Positions 26,988-38,051 of a DNA stretch of 48,055 nt are shown piece by piece. The stretch is from positions 1 through 48,055 of the forward strand of contig JARGOB010000022.1 in NCBI GenBank assembly GCA_029212925.1, written 5' to 3'. The translations under genes and the position numbers were made by a program. This stretch comes from Coxiellaceae bacterium. Its GTDB lineage: Bacteria; Pseudomonadota; Gammaproteobacteria; Coxiellales; Coxiellaceae. Below the pieces are notes generated by a model that was not told where the DNA came from, searched no databases, and was given only the letters and a program-made list of their open reading frames with translations. Numbering within the stretch: position 1 is the stretch's first letter; every line of letters begins with the position of its first letter.

Positions 26988-28508
26988 CTAATCCAATGTA
27001 GCAAAGCTATAGCTTAAGCCTACGTTTAAGGTAGTGGAATGGAACTTGCCACTGTAGGCCATTAATCGACCAACGGATGCTTGAATCCCCCAGTAGTTAT
27101 TTATTTGCACATTGCATCCGACGACAGGTTCATACAGTGCGCCACTGCCTATGTCTAAACCGGCACCGCCGGCAGTGCCGACTAATGCTTCGGCAAATAA
27201 GCTGTAGCGATTGCTGTGGCTGATAGAGAACTGTGTGCCAACACCGATCATGCCGGAGAAATAGCCGCCGGTAGCGCGACCATCATAAGCAAAAGCGGTT
27301 TGACCGGTGGCATAAAAATAGTGATTGAGCCAGCGATCGATGTCTAATCCCATTAATTGCATATTGGGGTTAATGCCGCCTTGATCATTGCGTGGTGAGA
27401 AATAGGTTTGATTAAGTAATCGCACACGCCAACCTTGGTAGGTCAGTGGCTGATCAATGGTATCGGTGTTGTGAGCAGCTGGGTTAGCTTTGTCAAAATA
27501 ATATTTGAGTAATAAACCAGCAGTGATGTTATTGAAATCGCCAGCGGGAGCGGTAAAGTAACCACCATTGGCTTCAATGGCAATGTTGTGATTGAAGCGA
27601 TACTCCAAGCCGAGTGTCGGTTGCATAATAAAACCACCAGCGGTTTCAACTGCGCCACCACCACCGGAGCCTAGGCCAACTTTAGCAATAACGCTGAGTT
27701 TGCCATTGGCGGCCACTGGTAATTTGAAGCCTGGACCGAGTTGGATATCAGCAAAGCCATTGCTGCGGCCATGGTAGGCGCCTTGTGCTTGACCAAATAT
27801 AAACCAGTTTTGTGTGAAGAAGTGACCGGCCTCCATGCCGATAAGCTGAGTTGTATTATCGTTAATGTGGCCGGATGTGCTGCGTGTGCCTTTATTGGGA
27901 AAATAAGCATTGGCGAGTAGTGCGATATAGTTGCGTGATAGCGCTAAGCCGTAGGCCGAGTGTATGGTTTTACCTGCCAGTGCTGGATTGGCATAACTAA
28001 AATTGGTCGGAACGGATAATGTGGCCCCCCATTGATGGCTATCAATATTGCCATCAACAAATTTTACGTAGCTGTAATTTACGCCGAGATCAAAGTATGT
28101 GAAGTGATAACTAAGCCCTGCACGTGGTTGCACGTAGAAACCTCCACCGACAGCCGAGTGTCGACCACCACCGGCGCCAATACTACCACCGACGTCGAGC
28201 CATAGTTTTTTATAGATAGGATGTTGCAAGCCGCCATCGAGGCTCATCGCAAAGTAGCCACCGGATTGGCCGTTGACTGCACCATAAAATGCGACGCCGC
28301 CATACCAATAAGGGGTGAGGTTGATGAGGGCATGGGCACCCAATACGCCCATGGATGGGTAGTTATCGGGCAGCTTATATTGCTCGTAACTGAGTCGTAA
28401 GGTGGCGGGTTGATCCTTTAAAATGGTGATTGCTTTGTCGGCTTGGCCTGCTAAAATCGTTGGGCTTAGTAAGGTGCTGGCACAGAAAAGTGGTAGTAAT
28501 TGACGCAT
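26988..28508 (-). CDS. outer-membrane beta-barrel protein with three internal repeats
   Basis: I start at 28508 (506 residues) because AAGGA lies 5 nt upstream and a signal peptide (MRQLLPLFCASTLLSPTILA) follows directly; an in-frame start at 28538 is less good. The chain contains three homologous units, about residues 50-170, 220-338 and 384-502. Each has a Gly-rich hairpin (GGGRHSAVGG, GGGGAVETAGG, TAGGAGLDIGSG), then a strand pair (FYVQPRAGLSYHF, FIMQPTLGLEYRF, LYEPVVGCNVQI), ending in strands such as ITAGLLLKYYF and LNVGLSYSF. Alternating residues predict beta strands throughout. Location is probably the outer membrane; the function is unknown. No family is recognised. Confidence 0.75.
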   Translation of the reverse strand: MRQLLPLFCASTLLSPTILAGQADKAITILKDQPATLRLSYEQYKLPDNYPSMGVLGAHALINLTPYWYGGVAFYGAVNGQSGGYFAMSLDGGLQHPIYKKLWLDVGGSIGAGGGRHSAVGGGFYVQPRAGLSYHFTYFDLGVNYSYVKFVDGNIDSHQWGATLSVPTNFSYANPALAGKTIHSAYGLALSRNYIALLANAYFPNKGTRSTSGHINDNTTQLIGMEAGHFFTQNWFIFGQAQGAYHGRSNGFADIQLGPGFKLPVAANGKLSVIAKVGLGSGGGGAVETAGGFIMQPTLGLEYRFNHNIAIEANGGYFTAPAGDFNNITAGLLLKYYFDKANPAAHNTDTIDQPLTYQGWRVRLLNQTYFSPRNDQGGINPNMQLMGLDIDRWLNHYFYATGQTAFAYDGRATGGYFSGMIGVGTQFSISHSNRYSLFAEALVGTAGGAGLDIGSGALYEPVVGCNVQINNYWGIQASVGRLMAYSGKFHSTTLNVGLSYSFATLD

Positions 28509-28670
28509 GTCTATCCTTGTTGCATTCGATTGCGGCACAGGATATCACAAGTAGATAGTGATTTTTTACTGCTTTTCAGTACTAGAAGTACATTTAGATA
28601 CATTCGGTTAATAGTGTCATAATACTACCATAGTAGAATTTGATGTCAGAGAAAAAGTGGGAATAGTATT

Positions 28671-29552
28671 ATGCGAAGCAAACAATCAAATCCTCAGGCG
28701 GTCAAGAAGTCACATTGGCATTCTTTTCTGTATTTTTCATCTGCATTTATCGGCATGTCTTGCGGCCGTTGTGTAGCTGAATTAGTGATGGTGGCGACCA
28801 ATTATGCTGCAGGTAATGAGTACTTTAGTGAGGAAGACCATGCCACGCAGGGCTGGATGTTGGTAGTGGCGGGCTCGCTCGGTTTGGTAGCTGGTTTGGC
28901 GTTTGCGCATTCACACAGTCAGGCGCATGAAATGCATGCCGGCAATCTGCTGCTAAATGGCCTGAAAGCAGGAAAGTTAAAACTGACAGAGCGTGAAACG
29001 TTTTATTTTCGTGACAACGCAACGGTTTATGGTGAAGTGTTGCCACTTGCAAGGAAATGTTCTTCACAGTTTGAGTTGCTCAGTGGTGGTTTTGATAAGC
29101 AGCCTGTACTCGATCGTTTACGTGTTTTTAAGCGTGACTTGCAAGTGGCATATCAAGCTTCTAAAGATGGTGATATGGAGTCCCAAAGTTGTTCTTTCTC
29201 AAATGAGCTAGTAGCCGGTTTAGCACAATTGAGTGCGGCTTTACAGCAAGTGATTGACAGTTCGTTTGAATCAGCGCCGCTTATTGAGCCAGGATTGATG
29301 AAAAGGTTTGCCCGTGTGCTGTGTTGTTTAGGTGTAAATTCGACTAATGTTTCTGTTGCGCGTACTCAAACGCTAACAGCCTCTCTGCTTGGTGTGCGAA
29401 TAAAGGGAGAGGGTGCTGGTGTAGAAGACGGTGTTGAGCTTTGTGCAAGGTCGAAAAGTCCTCGATACCAGCCGCCGGCGGAAGTGGGTGGTCAAGGTGT
29501 GGGTAGTAGAGATGATGATTATCTTGCGGGTCCTTTGGGAGGAATTGCTTAG
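28671..29552 (+). CDS. hypothetical membrane protein, 293 aa
   Basis: I do not recognise this protein. Two hydrophobic segments lie near residues 17-45 and 63-80, and the rest (about 200 residues) appears soluble and helical up to about 225, followed by a low-complexity Gly/Glu-rich tail. Cysteines are scattered. It is a single gene between divergent and convergent neighbours, ending about 20 nt before a pair of strong hairpins that may terminate it. Lineage-restricted is my guess. Confidence 0.55.
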   Translation: MRSKQSNPQAVKKSHWHSFLYFSSAFIGMSCGRCVAELVMVATNYAAGNEYFSEEDHATQGWMLVVAGSLGLVAGLAFAHSHSQAHEMHAGNLLLNGLKAGKLKLTERETFYFRDNATVYGEVLPLARKCSSQFELLSGGFDKQPVLDRLRVFKRDLQVAYQASKDGDMESQSCSFSNELVAGLAQLSAALQQVIDSSFESAPLIEPGLMKRFARVLCCLGVNSTNVSVARTQTLTASLLGVRIKGEGAGVEDGVELCARSKSPRYQPPAEVGGQGVGSRDDDYLAGPLGGIA

Positions 29553-29572
29553 GTAAAATACCTGGTATTGCC

Positions 29573-29636
29573 TGGGTCCCGGCTCGGGGCCGGGATCCAT
29601 ATCACATTCTCTAGATCCCGGCTCGGGGGCCGGGAT
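29573..29636. repeat. two copies of a GC-rich palindromic repeat
   Basis: Two near-identical hairpins lie side by side. At 29573-29599 the stem is TGGGTCCCGGC/GCCGGGATCCA with loop TCGGG. At 29615-29636 the stem is ATCCCGGC/GCCGGGAT with loop TCGGGG. Their base composition is far above the surroundings. They lie between the 3' ends of two convergent genes, where they may act as a bidirectional terminator or as a dispersed palindromic element (REP/RPE-like). No other copy is seen in this window. Confidence 0.8.
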
Positions 29637-29643
29637 GACAAGG

Positions 29644-32307
29644 CTAAAGCATATTACGCAAAACAAATTGTAGAATACCACCGTTGGTGTAGTAAGCCGC
29701 TTCGTTAGCGGTATCGATACGGCACAATAGTGTGACGTTTTCTTTACTGCCATCTTCACGGGTAATCACTACTTCAACATCCATCTTCGGTGTAATGCCG
29801 CCGCTGATGTTAGGAATATCAACGATTTCGTTACCGGTCATCTTTAATGTTTTGCGGTTAACGCCATCTTTGAATTCTAACGGTAAGATCCCCATACCAA
29901 TCAAGTTTGAACGGTGAATACGCTCATAGCTTTCAGCCAATACAGCTTTCACACCTTGTAAATAAGGACCTTTAGCGGCCCAGTCACGTGATGAGCCTGT
30001 GCCGTATTCTTTACCCGCGATCACAACGCTAGGCACACCATCGGCTTTGTATTTCATTGCCGCATCATAGATAGGCATTTGTTCGCCGGTAGGAACGTAT
30101 TTAGTGAAGCCACCTTCAACGCCCGGAACCATTTCATTGCGAATACGAATATTGGCGAATGTGCCGCGCATCATGACTTCGTGGTTGCCGCGACGTGACC
30201 CGTATGAGTTAAAGTCTTTGATCTTAACATCGTGTTCACGCAGGTACTGACCGGCAGGGCTTTCAGCATTAATGCTACCCGCAGGTGAAATATGATCGGT
30301 GGTTACGCTGTCAGCAAATAAGGCTAGAATACGTGCGCCAGTGATGTTTTCCACATTGCCCGCTTTCGGTCCCATGCCATCAAAGTAGGGAGGGTTACGC
30401 ACATAAGTGGAGTTTTCATCCCAGCTATAGGTTTCGGTAGGTGTTACTTCAATGGCTTGCCAGTCTTCATCACCATCAAACACGTTGGCATATTGTTCAC
30501 GGAACATGTCACGGTTAATTTTACTAACGGCTGCTGCCACTTCGGCATTGCTTGGCCAAACATCTTTTAAGTAAACCGCTTCGCCTTGTTTATTCGTGCC
30601 GATGCTGTCTTTAGATAAATCGATACGTGTGGTTCCAGCTAAAGCGTAAGCCACTACTAATGGTGGTGATGCTAACCAGTTGGCTTTCACTAATGGATGA
30701 ATACGGCCTTCAAAGTTGCGGTTACCGGATAACACCGCATTAGCAGTAATATCATTTTCAGTAACGGTTTTGGTAACAGCATCCGGTAATGGACCTGAGT
30801 TACCGATGCAAGTGGTGCAACCGTAACCGGCTAAGTAAAAGCCGAGTTTTTCTAGGTATTGCATTAGGTCGGTGGCGTGTAAGTAATCGGTTACCACTTT
30901 TGATCCCGGTGCTAACGATGTTTTTACCCATGGTTTTACTTCTAAGCCTAGCTCGCTAGCTTTTTGTGCTAATAGACCAGCGGCAATCATTACGCTAGGG
31001 TTAGATGTATTGGTGCAGCTGGTGATCGCGGCAATTACAATATCACCGTGATGCATTTCCATGCCACCGTCGGTGGTATAGCTTTCATCTAATTGATCAC
31101 CTTTATTAATACTGGTAATGAATTTTTCGCTGACTTCACGCAAGTCACCTAAAGCTACGCGATCTTGTGGACGTTTGGGTCCAGCGACGCTTGGTACTAC
31201 TGTGCTTAAATCCAAATGCAAGGTATCGGTATACACCGCTTCAGGTGTGTTTTCATCGTGCCATGTGCCGGTTGCTTTTGCATACGCTTCTGTTAATGCA
31301 ATCACTTCTTCATCACGACCAGACAGTTCCATATAGCGAATGGTTTCTTGATCGATGGGGAATAAGCCGCAAGTTGCGCCGTATTCAGGTGCCATATTAC
31401 CAATCGTTGCACGGTCCGGTAATGCCAGTTCATGCAAACCTGAACCAAAGAATTCAACGAACTTACCGACGACGCCTTTTTCACGTAACATTTGCACGCA
31501 GGTTAAGACTAGATCGGTTGCAGTAATGCCTTCACGTAATTTGCCTTCAAGCCTAAAGCCAATCACTTCAGGTATTAACATAGAGATCGGTTGACCTAAA
31601 ATCGCGGCTTCTGCTTCGATACCACCAACACCCCAGCCTAAAACACCGATACCATTAATCATGGTCGTGTGGCTATCGGTTCCGACACAGGTGTCAGGAT
31701 AAGCATAAGTTTTGCCGTCTTTTTCACCGGAACGCACAACGTGTGCTAAGTACTCTAAGTTGACTTGGTGACAAATGCCGGTGCCGGGAGGAACAACACG
31801 GAAGTTATCGAATGTTTTTTGGCCCCATTTTAAAAATTGGTAGCGTTCATTGTTACGTTCCATTTCGATATGCACGTTGGCACTAAACGCATCAGATGTG
31901 CCGAACTTGTCGATTTGAACTGAGTGATCGATAACTAAATCAACAGGGCATAACGGATTGATTTTATCTGCATCGCTGCCGAGTTTAACAATGGCATCAC
32001 GCATGGCGGCTAAATCGACTACAGCCGGTACACCGGTGAAGTCTTGCATCAGTACACGCGCAGGGTGATATGCAATTTCATGATTGGATGTTTTATCTTT
32101 TAACCACTGTACAAATGCATCGGCATCGGCTTTGGTTACCACTTCACCATCTTCATGGCGTAAGATATTTTCAAGTAATATTTTTAACGAAAACGGAAGT
32201 TTGGTCACATCGCCCAAGCCGGCTGCCTCAGCCGCTTCGATATTGTGGATGTGGTAAGTCGTACCGTTTACGCTGATGTCGCGTAAGGAATCGTAAGAAT
32301 TGCTCAT
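29644..32307 (-). CDS. acnA: aconitate hydratase A
   Basis: Aconitase isomerises citrate and isocitrate in the TCA cycle, using a 4Fe-4S cluster. The 887-residue length matches AcnA (about 890). Cluster cysteines lie in AAITSCTNTSNPSVM and in GCTTCIGNSGPL. The N-terminal KLPFSLKILLENILRHEDG, the central GTDSHTTMINGIGVLGWGVGGIEA region and the C-terminal swivel-domain KEYGTGSSRDWAAKGP are all present. The ATG at 32307 is preceded by AGAGG. It is transcribed alone and ends at the palindromic repeats. Confidence 0.98.
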   Translation of the reverse strand: MSNSYDSLRDISVNGTTYHIHNIEAAEAAGLGDVTKLPFSLKILLENILRHEDGEVVTKADADAFVQWLKDKTSNHEIAYHPARVLMQDFTGVPAVVDLAAMRDAIVKLGSDADKINPLCPVDLVIDHSVQIDKFGTSDAFSANVHIEMERNNERYQFLKWGQKTFDNFRVVPPGTGICHQVNLEYLAHVVRSGEKDGKTYAYPDTCVGTDSHTTMINGIGVLGWGVGGIEAEAAILGQPISMLIPEVIGFRLEGKLREGITATDLVLTCVQMLREKGVVGKFVEFFGSGLHELALPDRATIGNMAPEYGATCGLFPIDQETIRYMELSGRDEEVIALTEAYAKATGTWHDENTPEAVYTDTLHLDLSTVVPSVAGPKRPQDRVALGDLREVSEKFITSINKGDQLDESYTTDGGMEMHHGDIVIAAITSCTNTSNPSVMIAAGLLAQKASELGLEVKPWVKTSLAPGSKVVTDYLHATDLMQYLEKLGFYLAGYGCTTCIGNSGPLPDAVTKTVTENDITANAVLSGNRNFEGRIHPLVKANWLASPPLVVAYALAGTTRIDLSKDSIGTNKQGEAVYLKDVWPSNAEVAAAVSKINRDMFREQYANVFDGDEDWQAIEVTPTETYSWDENSTYVRNPPYFDGMGPKAGNVENITGARILALFADSVTTDHISPAGSINAESPAGQYLREHDVKIKDFNSYGSRRGNHEVMMRGTFANIRIRNEMVPGVEGGFTKYVPTGEQMPIYDAAMKYKADGVPSVVIAGKEYGTGSSRDWAAKGPYLQGVKAVLAESYERIHRSNLIGMGILPLEFKDGVNRKTLKMTGNEIVDIPNISGGITPKMDVEVVITREDGSKENVTLLCRIDTANEAAYYTNGGILQFVLRNML

Positions 32308-32396
32308 GATCTGCCTCTTTAATTGATCATTTTAGGAAAGAAATTTTGGAGCTAGAGAGTAGCATAATAGCATAACTGGATCAATCTGACGTGGAA

Positions 32397-33044
32397 TCAC
32401 ACTGCTTTAAACGCAAGGGTGTTACCGCGTAGCCAGCGATTAACCGCAATGACGACTAAATAAATTATCGGCGTCATTACAATGGATAGCACTATTTTCA
32501 CTGTCATAGCGCCCAGAAAGATATTCCACTTGTGTGTGGATGCATGGAACACAATGGCGACAAAAATGGCAGCGTCGATTGTTTGACCGCACACGGTGGA
32601 AGCATTGGTGCGCAACCATAGCCAGCGGCCTTTATTTATTTTTTTGATGCCTTGGTAAATCATAATGTCCAATAATTGTGAAATACCGAATGCCAATAAG
32701 CTGGCTAATAATACAGCGCTGCTGCTGGCTAACACTTCGTGAAATTCAATTGATAAATTCCAATAAGGCGCGCCGGGCAGGGCAATAATTAAACGTATTA
32801 GCAGGGCGATAAGTGCTTGGCAGCTGACGGCTATGATTAAGCTTTGTTTGGCCAGCTTCTTGCCCCACAACTCGCAGATGCAATTAATCATTGGGTAGCT
32901 GAGTATCGAGAAGGTTAAGTTGGAGGCAGGGAAGTTGATACCAATGTGCAAGACTTTGCTGGCGACAACGGTGGATGTGGCCAGACCGCAGATTACCAGC
33001 CCAAGTAAGATAATATAACTGAGCAGTTGCCGGGTCAGTTGCAT
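32397..33044 (-). CDS. yhhQ: queuosine-precursor transporter, YhhQ/VUT family
   Basis: This 215-residue inner-membrane protein has about six hydrophobic helices. It carries family features such as NLTFSILSYPMINCICELWGKK near 42-63 and the C-terminal region NASTVCGQTIDAAIFVAIVF (about 146-165). YhhQ-family members import 7-cyano-7-deazaguanine or 7-aminomethyl-7-deazaguanine for tRNA queuosine. The family match is good; the substrate is inferred from the family. I saw no preQ1 riboswitch upstream. It is divergent from fxsA. Confidence 0.82.
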   Translation of the reverse strand: MQLTRQLLSYIILLGLVICGLATSTVVASKVLHIGINFPASNLTFSILSYPMINCICELWGKKLAKQSLIIAVSCQALIALLIRLIIALPGAPYWNLSIEFHEVLASSSAVLLASLLAFGISQLLDIMIYQGIKKINKGRWLWLRTNASTVCGQTIDAAIFVAIVFHASTHKWNIFLGAMTVKIVLSIVMTPIIYLVVIAVNRWLRGNTLAFKAV

Positions 33045-33109
33045 CGTTTTTCCTTTTGATTAAGCTATGATAGACTTCGGTTTTGCACCATATATTAAAG
33101 TGATTACCT

Positions 33110-33577
33110 ATGCTGAACAAGATTAAATATTTCTTTATCGCCTTTTTTCTGATTGAAATTGCCGGCTTTGTTATTGTTGGTGAGTTGGTGGGGTTATGGG
33201 TTACTTTATTATTGGTGGTATTAACGACCATTCTCGGTGTGGTAGTGCTGCAGCAGCAAGGCATGGCAACGGCATCGCAGTCGATCGCGATGATGCAAGG
33301 TGGTCGCGCCTTAGATCCTGAGCAGTTACCGAATCCACTCAAAACCATAGCAGCGATGTTATTGATTATTCCAGGCTTTGTTACTGACTTGTTGGGTTTG
33401 ATATTACTGGTTGCGCCGATTCGTCGAGCCTTTGAGCGCAAGTTATGTGCCAGTGGCCATATTATTGATCCGCGTAGCATGGGTGCAGCAGCGAACGAGC
33501 CTGTCGAAACGCACAATAAGGTGCATCATGGTGAAACGATCGAAGGCGAATTCGAACGTAAAGACGATAAAAAATAG
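33110..33577 (+). CDS. fxsA: FxsA family inner-membrane protein
   Basis: This 155-residue protein has an N-terminal helix, a second helix (about 27-45) and a third hydrophobic pair around 83-105. It carries the FxsA signature GRALDPEQLPNP and LLIIPGFVTDLLGLILLVAPIRR. In E. coli FxsA overproduction relieves F exclusion of phage T7; its basic role is unclear. Its place directly upstream of groES is the same as in E. coli, which supports the call. The last 30 residues are charged and poorly conserved. Confidence 0.9.
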   Translation: MLNKIKYFFIAFFLIEIAGFVIVGELVGLWVTLLLVVLTTILGVVVLQQQGMATASQSIAMMQGGRALDPEQLPNPLKTIAAMLLIIPGFVTDLLGLILLVAPIRRAFERKLCASGHIIDPRSMGAAANEPVETHNKVHHGETIEGEFERKDDKK

Positions 33578-33627
33578 CAGTGAATTCAGCTGGTTAGTGT
33601 GGCGCTAGAAAAATCTTAACTTATCCC

Positions 33628-33655
33628 CTTGAAAACCCAATGCGTAGCCCAATAT
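33628..33655 (+). promoter_or_regulatory. sigma-32 (RpoH) heat-shock promoter of groESL
   Basis: CTTGAAA (33628-33634) is followed after 13 nt by CCCAATAT (33648-33655), close to the RpoH consensus CTTGAAA-N(11-16)-CCCCATnT. It lies about 80 nt upstream of the groES start, as expected for a chaperonin operon. Confidence 0.8.
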
Positions 33656-33737
33656 GTGTTGCTGTAACGTTAAATGCATGCTGAATTTTAAGCGTGTTTT
33701 TACATAAGAGAATTAACCTTTTTGGAGGAAATAAGGA

Positions 33738-34037
33738 ATGAATATACGACCATTACACGACCGTGTCGTGATCCGTCGTCTGGAAGAAGAACGTACATCT
33801 GCGGGTGGCATTGTGATTCCTGATACAGCAACAGAAAAACCAATGATGGGTGAAGTAGTTGCAGTGGGAACTGGTAAAGTGGCTGAAGACGGTAGTGTAC
33901 GTGCTATGGGTGTAGCTGCTGGTGACCGTGTGTTATTTGGTAAATATGCTGGCACAGAAGTTACGATTGCTGGTGAAGAATATGTTGTGATGCGTGAAGA
34001 CGACATCATGGGTGTAGTAGTTGGTGAAACTGCTTAA
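33738..34037 (+). CDS. groES: co-chaperonin GroES
   Basis: GroES caps the GroEL ring in the cytoplasm. The 99-residue protein has the typical [12 protein letters not shown] start, the mobile loop ([15 protein letters not shown], about 18-32), and the C-terminal [20 protein letters not shown] precedes the ATG, with GGAGG slightly further upstream. It is the first gene of the groESL pair; groEL follows after 33 nt. Confidence 0.98.
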   Translation: MNIRPLHDRVVIRRLEEERTSAGGIVIPDTATEKPMMGEVVAVGTGKVAEDGSVRAMGVAAGDRVLFGKYAGTEVTIAGEEYVVMREDDIMGVVVGETA

Positions 34038-35735
<1,698 letters not shown>

Positions 35736-35781
35736 TCATCCCCCTAGCTTACTGAGCTATTCAAAACACTGTAGTTTTAAG

Positions 35782-35804
35782 AGAGGGCCTGATGGCCCTC
35801 TTTT
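35782..35804 (+). terminator. Rho-independent terminator of groESL
   Basis: A perfect 8-bp stem AGAGGGCC/GGCCCTCT with loop TGAT runs directly into TTTT (with TTT again shortly after), 47 nt after the groEL stop. Confidence 0.9.
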
Positions 35805-35823
35805 GCGTTTAGTGGAAAGTGTT

Positions 35824-36963
35824 TTAAACCCAATATTTCATGTACAGAAATATGCGACCGAAAAATCGTTGATACCAAGGGCGCTTATGCCACCAATTTT
35901 TTAGTGATATTTCGGCGGTATGGTTTAAGTCGCTGAGAAATTGTTTGGCGAGTATTTTTTTTGACGCTTCTTGTTCGACATGCACATCGGCTTCGAGGTC
36001 GTGTAATAGGCTGCGATGATTTAAGTTGCTGGAGCCTATTAGCATCCAGTCATCAATCATTAATGTTTTGGCATGCAAGATGCTGGGTAGGTACTCGAAG
36101 ATACGAATGCCTGACTTTAACAGGCTGGCATAAAAGGTTGATGATGCCCACGGCATGATAAAGTGATCCGATTTTCGTGGTAATAGAATGCGTACATCAA
36201 TGCCGCGTTGCGCTGCGTCTTTTAAGCGTTTTAATAAAAAGTTATCAGGTACAAAGTAGGCGTTGGTAATCCAAACGCGTTGTTTGCAGCGGTCAATGCG
36301 GCGTAATAAATTTTTATAAAGGATGCGTCGGCGATGACGATTGTAGTTTAGACGAACGGTGGGGTTGGCTTTAACGTCCGAGAAGATATTACGAATACGT
36401 TCTTTAATTGTTTGATGTGTCCATGCACTATTAAACGCGGCTGATAAATCATGTAGGTTGGCGTTCATGATGCGTATGCCGGTGTCGCGCCAGTCGTCGC
36501 CGCCTTCATTATAACTTAAATGCGACTTATCGATATTAACGCTGCCGGTGTAGGCAATTTTATCATCGATAATGCAAACTTTACGATGGTTGCGTGAGTT
36601 TACTTTTAAAAATAAATAAATGCCTTTGACCATTGATGGTAATTTTACCACCGAGCGACTCCAATTCCATATTTGCCAAGGGAATGGGTGGAATACTTTG
36701 CTTTTACCGCCGGCTTGTTCGAGGTGCGGTGCCATCGTGGCTCCCCACTGCGGTGTGCCGCAGCCATCGACCAGTACGCGTACATTGACACCGCGCTCTG
36801 CGGCTCGTATTAATGCTTCCATAATACGCCGGCCGATGGTGTCATTGCTGAATATATACGTTTCTAAGTCGATGCTGTGTTTCGCTTGGTGGAGGTCACA
36901 AATCAAATGATTAAAGTAATCACTGCCATTAGTAAAAATGGTTTCTTTAGATTGTACTAGCAT
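35824..36963 (-). CDS. clsB: cardiolipin synthase, ClsB-type phospholipase D family
   Basis: This 379-residue protein has two phospholipase D (HKD) motifs: HRKVCIIDD near residue 130 and HAKTLMIDD near 304, each followed by the GSVN or GSSNLN segment. The absence of N-terminal membrane helices and the length point to the ClsB group rather than ClsA. Such enzymes join phosphatidylglycerol with another phospholipid to give cardiolipin at the inner membrane. The ATG overlaps the stop of the upstream LOG-family gene by 7 nt, so the minus-strand genes here form one operon. Confidence 0.87.
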   Translation of the reverse strand: MLVQSKETIFTNGSDYFNHLICDLHQAKHSIDLETYIFSNDTIGRRIMEALIRAAERGVNVRVLVDGCGTPQWGATMAPHLEQAGGKSKVFHPFPWQIWNWSRSVVKLPSMVKGIYLFLKVNSRNHRKVCIIDDKIAYTGSVNIDKSHLSYNEGGDDWRDTGIRIMNANLHDLSAAFNSAWTHQTIKERIRNIFSDVKANPTVRLNYNRHRRRILYKNLLRRIDRCKQRVWITNAYFVPDNFLLKRLKDAAQRGIDVRILLPRKSDHFIMPWASSTFYASLLKSGIRIFEYLPSILHAKTLMIDDWMLIGSSNLNHRSLLHDLEADVHVEQEASKKILAKQFLSDLNHTAEISLKNWWHKRPWYQRFFGRIFLYMKYWV

Positions 36964-37658
36964 TGACTTGTCTCGGCATGCTTAGCAATGACTTGCATAG
37001 CTATTTCGGGCGAGTCGGTTAATGTGAAGAGGTCGAGGTCTGCTTCATTAATGGTGCCGTTGGCTAACATGGTGTTTTTTATAAAATCGAATAGCGGTAG
37101 CCAATAATCGGTTCCCATCAGTATGATTGGGATGGTATGTAGTTTACGCGTTTGCATTAGTGTTGCGATTTCAAACAGTTCATCCATGGTGCCTAACCCG
37201 CCGGGGAAGATAACAAATCCGCAGGAGTATTTGGTCAGCATGACTTTGCGAATAAAGAAATAGCGAAAGAAATGCGCTAAATGCATATGCTGATTGAGCT
37301 CTTCTTCGTAGGGCACGATAATGCTAGCGCCTACGCAATAGCCACCTGCTTCATTCGCGCCTTGGTGCGCAGCGCGCATAATGCCGGGGCCGCCACCAGT
37401 AAAGGTGGTAAAGCCGGCTTCAGCCAATTCGCGTCCCATGACTCTGGCTAGGTGGCAGTAAGGGTGGTTTTCGCTGAATCGCGCTGAGCCAAATACGGTG
37501 ATGGCCGGGCCTGTGTTGCGGTATTTGAAAGAACCGCAAATATATTCCCAATAGGTTAGTGTGGCCAGTTTGAACTCTTTCCAGACGGAGCGCGACACTT
37601 GTACCTTTGCCGCTATATGTTTTCTGCGTTTGCGTCTATTTTTTTTCTTGATTGTCAT
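36957..37658 (-). CDS. LOG-family protein (TIGR00730-type phosphoribohydrolase)
   Basis: This 233-residue protein has the Lonely Guy signature GGGPGIMRAAHQGANEAGG and the PGGLGTMDELFE motif, where the Glu is catalytic. LOG proteins hydrolyse nucleoside 5'-monophosphates to base and ribose 5-phosphate; many bacterial members act on AMP-like substrates with no known physiological role. A basic N-terminal stretch (KKKNRRKRRK) is unusual and might bind RNA or membrane. It overlaps its neighbours by 23 nt (upstream) and 7 nt (downstream). Confidence 0.85.
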   Translation of the reverse strand: MTIKKKNRRKRRKHIAAKVQVSRSVWKEFKLATLTYWEYICGSFKYRNTGPAITVFGSARFSENHPYCHLARVMGRELAEAGFTTFTGGGPGIMRAAHQGANEAGGYCVGASIIVPYEEELNQHMHLAHFFRYFFIRKVMLTKYSCGFVIFPGGLGTMDELFEIATLMQTRKLHTIPIILMGTDYWLPLFDFIKNTMLANGTINEADLDLFTLTDSPEIAMQVIAKHAETSQC

Positions 37659-37941
37659 CGTCGTTGCAGATTTTCAGCTTATTCATGGTGGCAAACTCTA
37701 AAATGGACTCGTAGAGTTTGGGGTTGCTTTGTTTGAGTTTTTCGTCGAGTACGACGCATTTGTGTCCATCTTTTGTGCTGGGTTGCAGCAGAGGCGAATA
37801 CTGTAAACGACGTTTGCGGAAGGTCGACAATTTGCCGCTGACGCGTTCGGCCCAATCGCTGGGGCGAAAGTTTTCACCTGATTCGGTGACGCCTTCAATA
37901 ATGATTTTTGAAGGTTTTTTATCTTGTGGTTGATCTGCCAT
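37636..37941 (-). CDS. DUF3579 family protein
   Basis: A 101-residue soluble protein with the DUF3579 pattern IIIEGVTESGENFRPSDWAE (about 13-32), followed by YSPLLQPS and KCVVLDEKL. The family is found in beta- and gammaproteobacteria and its function is unknown. It is the first gene of a three-gene minus-strand operon with the LOG-family and clsB-like genes. Confidence 0.8.
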   Translation of the reverse strand: MADQPQDKKPSKIIIEGVTESGENFRPSDWAERVSGKLSTFRKRRLQYSPLLQPSTKDGHKCVVLDEKLKQSNPKLYESILEFATMNKLKICNDDDNQEKK

Positions 37942-38051
37942 AGCGAGGATTATAGCATGCTAGACTGTGCAGCTTACAGCTTTAATTGGTAGCAAAAGTT
38001 TGATGATAATGGCATACTACTTGGCTGTGAAATGTACATTTTGGGCGGCGT

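Noticed and set aside
29373..29759. 128-codon minus-strand frame across the palindromic repeats
   Set aside because: It overlaps the end of acnA and of the membrane-protein gene; the composition follows from the repeats and there is no ribosome site.
31167..31526. 119-codon plus-strand frame inside acnA
   Set aside because: Shadow of a conserved enzyme gene; composition not protein-like.
32308..32396. acnA promoter or IRE-like element
   Set aside because: TATTAT is present on the minus strand but without a usable -35, and no convincing hairpin was found.
32884..33516. 210-codon minus-strand frame across yhhQ and fxsA
   Set aside because: It overlaps both recognised genes in other frames and the intergenic region between them; no ribosome site.
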